A DNA stretch of 6,780 bases from assembly GCA_025937035.1 (NCBI GenBank), contig JAICSG010000219.1, forward strand, positions 1 through 6,780, read 5' to 3'. Numbering within the stretch: the first letter of the stretch is position 1; the number at the start of each line of letters is the position of its first letter. The notes beneath the pieces were generated by a model. The model was not told where the DNA came from, ran no database searches, and saw only the letters and a list, made by a program, of their open reading frames with translations. The stretch comes from Thermoanaerobaculia bacterium (GTDB lineage Bacteria > Acidobacteriota > Thermoanaerobaculia > Multivoradales > UBA5704). The position numbers and the translations under genes were made by a program. Shown in pieces: positions 5,062 to 6,780 of this stretch.

Positions 5062-6426
5062 TCACATCGTCTCCGCCGCCGAGGCGTTCATCCGCCCTAC
5101 CTGCCACCGGGCGCCGATCCCCAGGAACGGCTGCGGTGGCAGGCGGGTGGGCTCCGGCAGGCCGAGCATCGCCTCCAGCCGCTCCGACTCCTCGCCCGCC
5201 GCCAGATCGGCGAGCAGGATGCCCGCCGTGGTCCCCATGGCGATCCCCGCGCCGGTGTAGCCGGCCGCCGCGAACAGCCCCTCGTCGAGCTCCCCGAAGC
5301 TGTGCCCGCGATTGGGGGAGGCGCCGAGGATTCCCCCCCAGGTGTATTCGAATTCCACATGGCGCAGCCTGGGGAATCGGGCCAGGAAGGCCACCCGGTG
5401 CAGCGCCCGCGCGTCCAGCCGGCGGGCGTCGTCCACGGCGAGGCGAGGGGTGTAGTGGGCGCTGTTGCGGATCAGGATGCGCTGATCGTGGGTCCGCCGT
5501 ACCGTCGAGCCCATGGGGTCCTCGGCCAGCAATCCCCACTCCCGCTCGCCCCCCAGCGCCTCCTGCTCCGCGGGGGTGAGGGGCCGGGTGAGGCTGCCGA
5601 AGGTGAAGAGCGGGAAGACCCGCCGGCGCAGGAACCCGAGGGCCGGGGTACACCCGTTGGCGGCCAGGAACAGGCGGTCCGCCTCGAGCGATCCCGCGTC
5701 CGTCTCCAGCCGGAACCGGTCGCCGCGATCGATCGCCCGCACCGGCGACTCCTCGAACAGCACGACGCTGGCGGGCAGGCTCGCCGCCAGCCCCCGCGCC
5801 AAGGCCGCCGCCTGCACCAGCACGCTCCCGGGGAGCCGGATGCCGGCCCGGTAGTGCGCCGTGCCGGTGATCCTCTCGAGCCCGGCCGCGTCGAGCCACT
5901 CATACGGCTCGCCCAGGCTGTCCAGCCAGGCCCGCAGATGGGGCAGCGCCGCGGCCCCCTCGGCTCCGGCCGCGCCATGGATCCACCCCGTCTCGTCCCA
6001 ATCGCAGCCGATCCCGTGCCGCTGGACCGTCTGGCGGAGCTGATCGATGCCGAACCGGCAGAGATCGCGATACCGCCGGCTCGTCTCCGGCCCCAGGCGA
6101 GCGATGAAATGGGCGCGGTCCACCACGAACCCCGAGCTCCGCCCCGAGGCCCCGTCCCCCGCCCGATGAGCATCCACCACGGCGATCCGCCACCCCGGCC
6201 GGAGCTCGGCCAGCCGCCGGGCGCAGGCCAGGCCCGTGAATCCCGCCCCGATCACCGCGCAATCGGCCTTCTCCTCCGAGATCAACCGCCGCGCCGGGGG
6301 AAGGAAAGGGAGAGTCTCGATCCACCCGCAATGCCGGTCTCCGGCCGGGATCGTCCGGATCCGCCGGTGGCGCGGGTGGAGGGGGAGCTCGTAGCGGAAC
6401 CTCTGGCGGCCTGGGGATCGGAGCAT
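5062..6426 (-). CDS. FAD-dependent oxidoreductase, DAO / gamma-glutamylputrescine-oxidase (PuuB-like) family
   Basis: This 454-residue flavoprotein oxidises C-N bonds of amines or amino acids. The FAD dinucleotide motif is VIGAGFTGLACARRL (GxGxxG at 60-65), followed by VVDAHRAGDGASGRSSGF (83-100), typical of the DAO fold. The C-terminal FAD-contacting segment is GYTGAGIAMGTTAGILLADL (389-408). Length fits the family. The ATG at 6426 is the only Met start upstream of the FAD motif. It has no good Shine-Dalgarno, and the 50-residue lead is somewhat long, so a non-ATG start downstream is possible. The gene faces the hydrazine operon across a shared stem-loop and must have its own promoter, near the 21-bp repeat array. 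DAO-type oxidases occur beside cupin-MetRS genes in some hydrazine clusters, where they can split the lysine-derived hydrazine. That role here is inferred; polyamine or amino-acid catabolism is the alternative. Confidence 0.88.
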   Translation of the reverse strand: MLRSPGRQRFRYELPLHPRHRRIRTIPAGDRHCGWIETLPFLPPARRLISEEKADCAVIGAGFTGLACARRLAELRPGWRIAVVDAHRAGDGASGRSSGFVVDRAHFIARLGPETSRRYRDLCRFGIDQLRQTVQRHGIGCDWDETGWIHGAAGAEGAAALPHLRAWLDSLGEPYEWLDAAGLERITGTAHYRAGIRLPGSVLVQAAALARGLAASLPASVVLFEESPVRAIDRGDRFRLETDAGSLEADRLFLAANGCTPALGFLRRRVFPLFTFGSLTRPLTPAEQEALGGEREWGLLAEDPMGSTVRRTHDQRILIRNSAHYTPRLAVDDARRLDARALHRVAFLARFPRLRHVEFEYTWGGILGASPNRGHSFGELDEGLFAAAGYTGAGIAMGTTAGILLADLAAGEESERLEAMLGLPEPTRLPPQPFLGIGARWQVGRMNASAAETM

Positions 6427-6470
6427 GATGGAGTACCGTCCGCGAGTATAGCGCGGCGCGCATGAGGGAA

Positions 6471-6780
6471 GGATCGTCCGTACCGGCGGGGGAAGGTTTC
6501 CTCCTCGCGGAGAGAACGCCTCCCCCGCGGGAACGAATGTTCCATCTGGCGGGGGAATGTTCCGACCCGGCGGGGGAATGTTCCATCGGTTGGGGAGGAT
6601 GTTCCAACCTTTGGATGGAACGTTCGTCCGAGAGGGGGAATGTTCCGTCTCTTTGGGTGGAACGTTCCGTCCGTTTGGGGATGTTCCGTCCGTTCAGTTG
6701 GAACATCCGTCCGACGGGTTGGAACATCCGTCTTGTTGGACGGAACATTCCCCCAACAGGTTGGAACATTCCCCTTTTGG
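6471..6780. repeat. Degenerate 21-bp tandem array with GGAAYRTTCC near-palindromic cores
   Basis: Cores recur as GGAATGTTCC, GGAACGTTCC, GGATGTTCC, GGAACATCC and GGAACATTCC. Their last bases fall at 6543, 6563, 6584, 6605, 6626, 6646, 6668, 6687, 6708, 6729, 6751 and 6772. Decayed copies end at 6479, 6501 and 6522. Spacing is 19-22 and mostly 21 bp. Spacers are also related (GTCCGTT...GGTT), so these are direct repeats with a symmetric core. The array runs off the right edge. A minus-strand reading frame through it gives a 7-residue repeat, but units of 19, 20 and 22 bp shift that frame along the array. This argues that the array is not maintained as protein. It may be a binding-site array or a minisatellite; the unit is not one I recognise. 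Confidence 0.85.

Noticed and set aside
6445..6473. Minus-strand TATACT (6445-6450) as -10 of the oxidase promoter
   Set aside because: No -35-like hexamer is found at 16-18 bp, so the match is too weak to annotate.
5900..6769. Long minus-strand open frame of about 289 codons through the repeat array into the oxidase gene
   Set aside because: It overlaps the oxidase in another frame, its downstream part is a Pro/Arg/Gly-rich shadow, and the repeat part changes register with non-triplet indels.
6535..6780. CRISPR array
   Set aside because: The unit is only about 21 bp in total, spacers are themselves related, cores are degenerate, and no cas gene is present.

Overview
The window is G+C-rich (about two thirds by eye) bacterial DNA with dense coding, good Shine-Dalgarno sequences and a GGDEF-EAL type cyclic-di-GMP protein. 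This suggests a high-GC, probably Gram-negative (proteobacterium-like) chromosome. The sequence alone does not allow a species call.

Layout: (1) 3-869, the 3' part of a c-di-GMP signalling gene, with the last residues of a GGDEF domain and a complete EAL phosphodiesterase domain. (2) 870-1095, a noticeably more A+T-rich, non-coding leader full of small inverted repeats, several mutually exclusive. (3) A compact plus-strand operon: an FAD/NADPH amino-acid N-monooxygenase of the lysine/ornithine hydroxylase family (1096-2430), a cupin + methionyl-tRNA-synthetase-like fusion (2461-4482), and a small S-adenosylmethionine-decarboxylase-like pyruvoyl enzyme (4545-4994). (4) A strong stem-loop (5014-5059) between convergent genes. 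(5) A minus-strand FAD-dependent oxidoreductase of the DAO/gamma-glutamylputrescine-oxidase type (5062-6426). (6) From about 6471 to the window end, a degenerate 21-bp tandem array whose units centre on a GGAAYRTTCC-like near-palindrome.

How the genes fit together: an N-hydroxylase next to a cupin-MetRS fusion is the recognised signature of bacterial hydrazine (N-N bond) biosynthesis. There, N6-hydroxylysine is coupled to a second amino acid by the MetRS-like domain and rearranged to a hydrazine with help from the cupin. A DAO-type flavoenzyme nearby is a plausible cleaving enzyme that would release a small hydrazino acid from the lysine scaffold. The unusual member is the AdoMetDC-like protein. 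It keeps the processing and catalytic Ser/His/Cys at exact family spacing. It lacks the downstream Trp-Pro-Glu segment, including the Glu expected to hold the ribose of SAM. I infer a pyruvoyl-dependent decarboxylase acting on an amino acid or hydrazino acid, not on SAM. The whole would be a small hydrazine pathway, possibly with a decarboxylated product, that I cannot match to a known compound. No transporter, dedicated regulator or assembly-line gene is visible, so the cluster may continue beyond the right edge.
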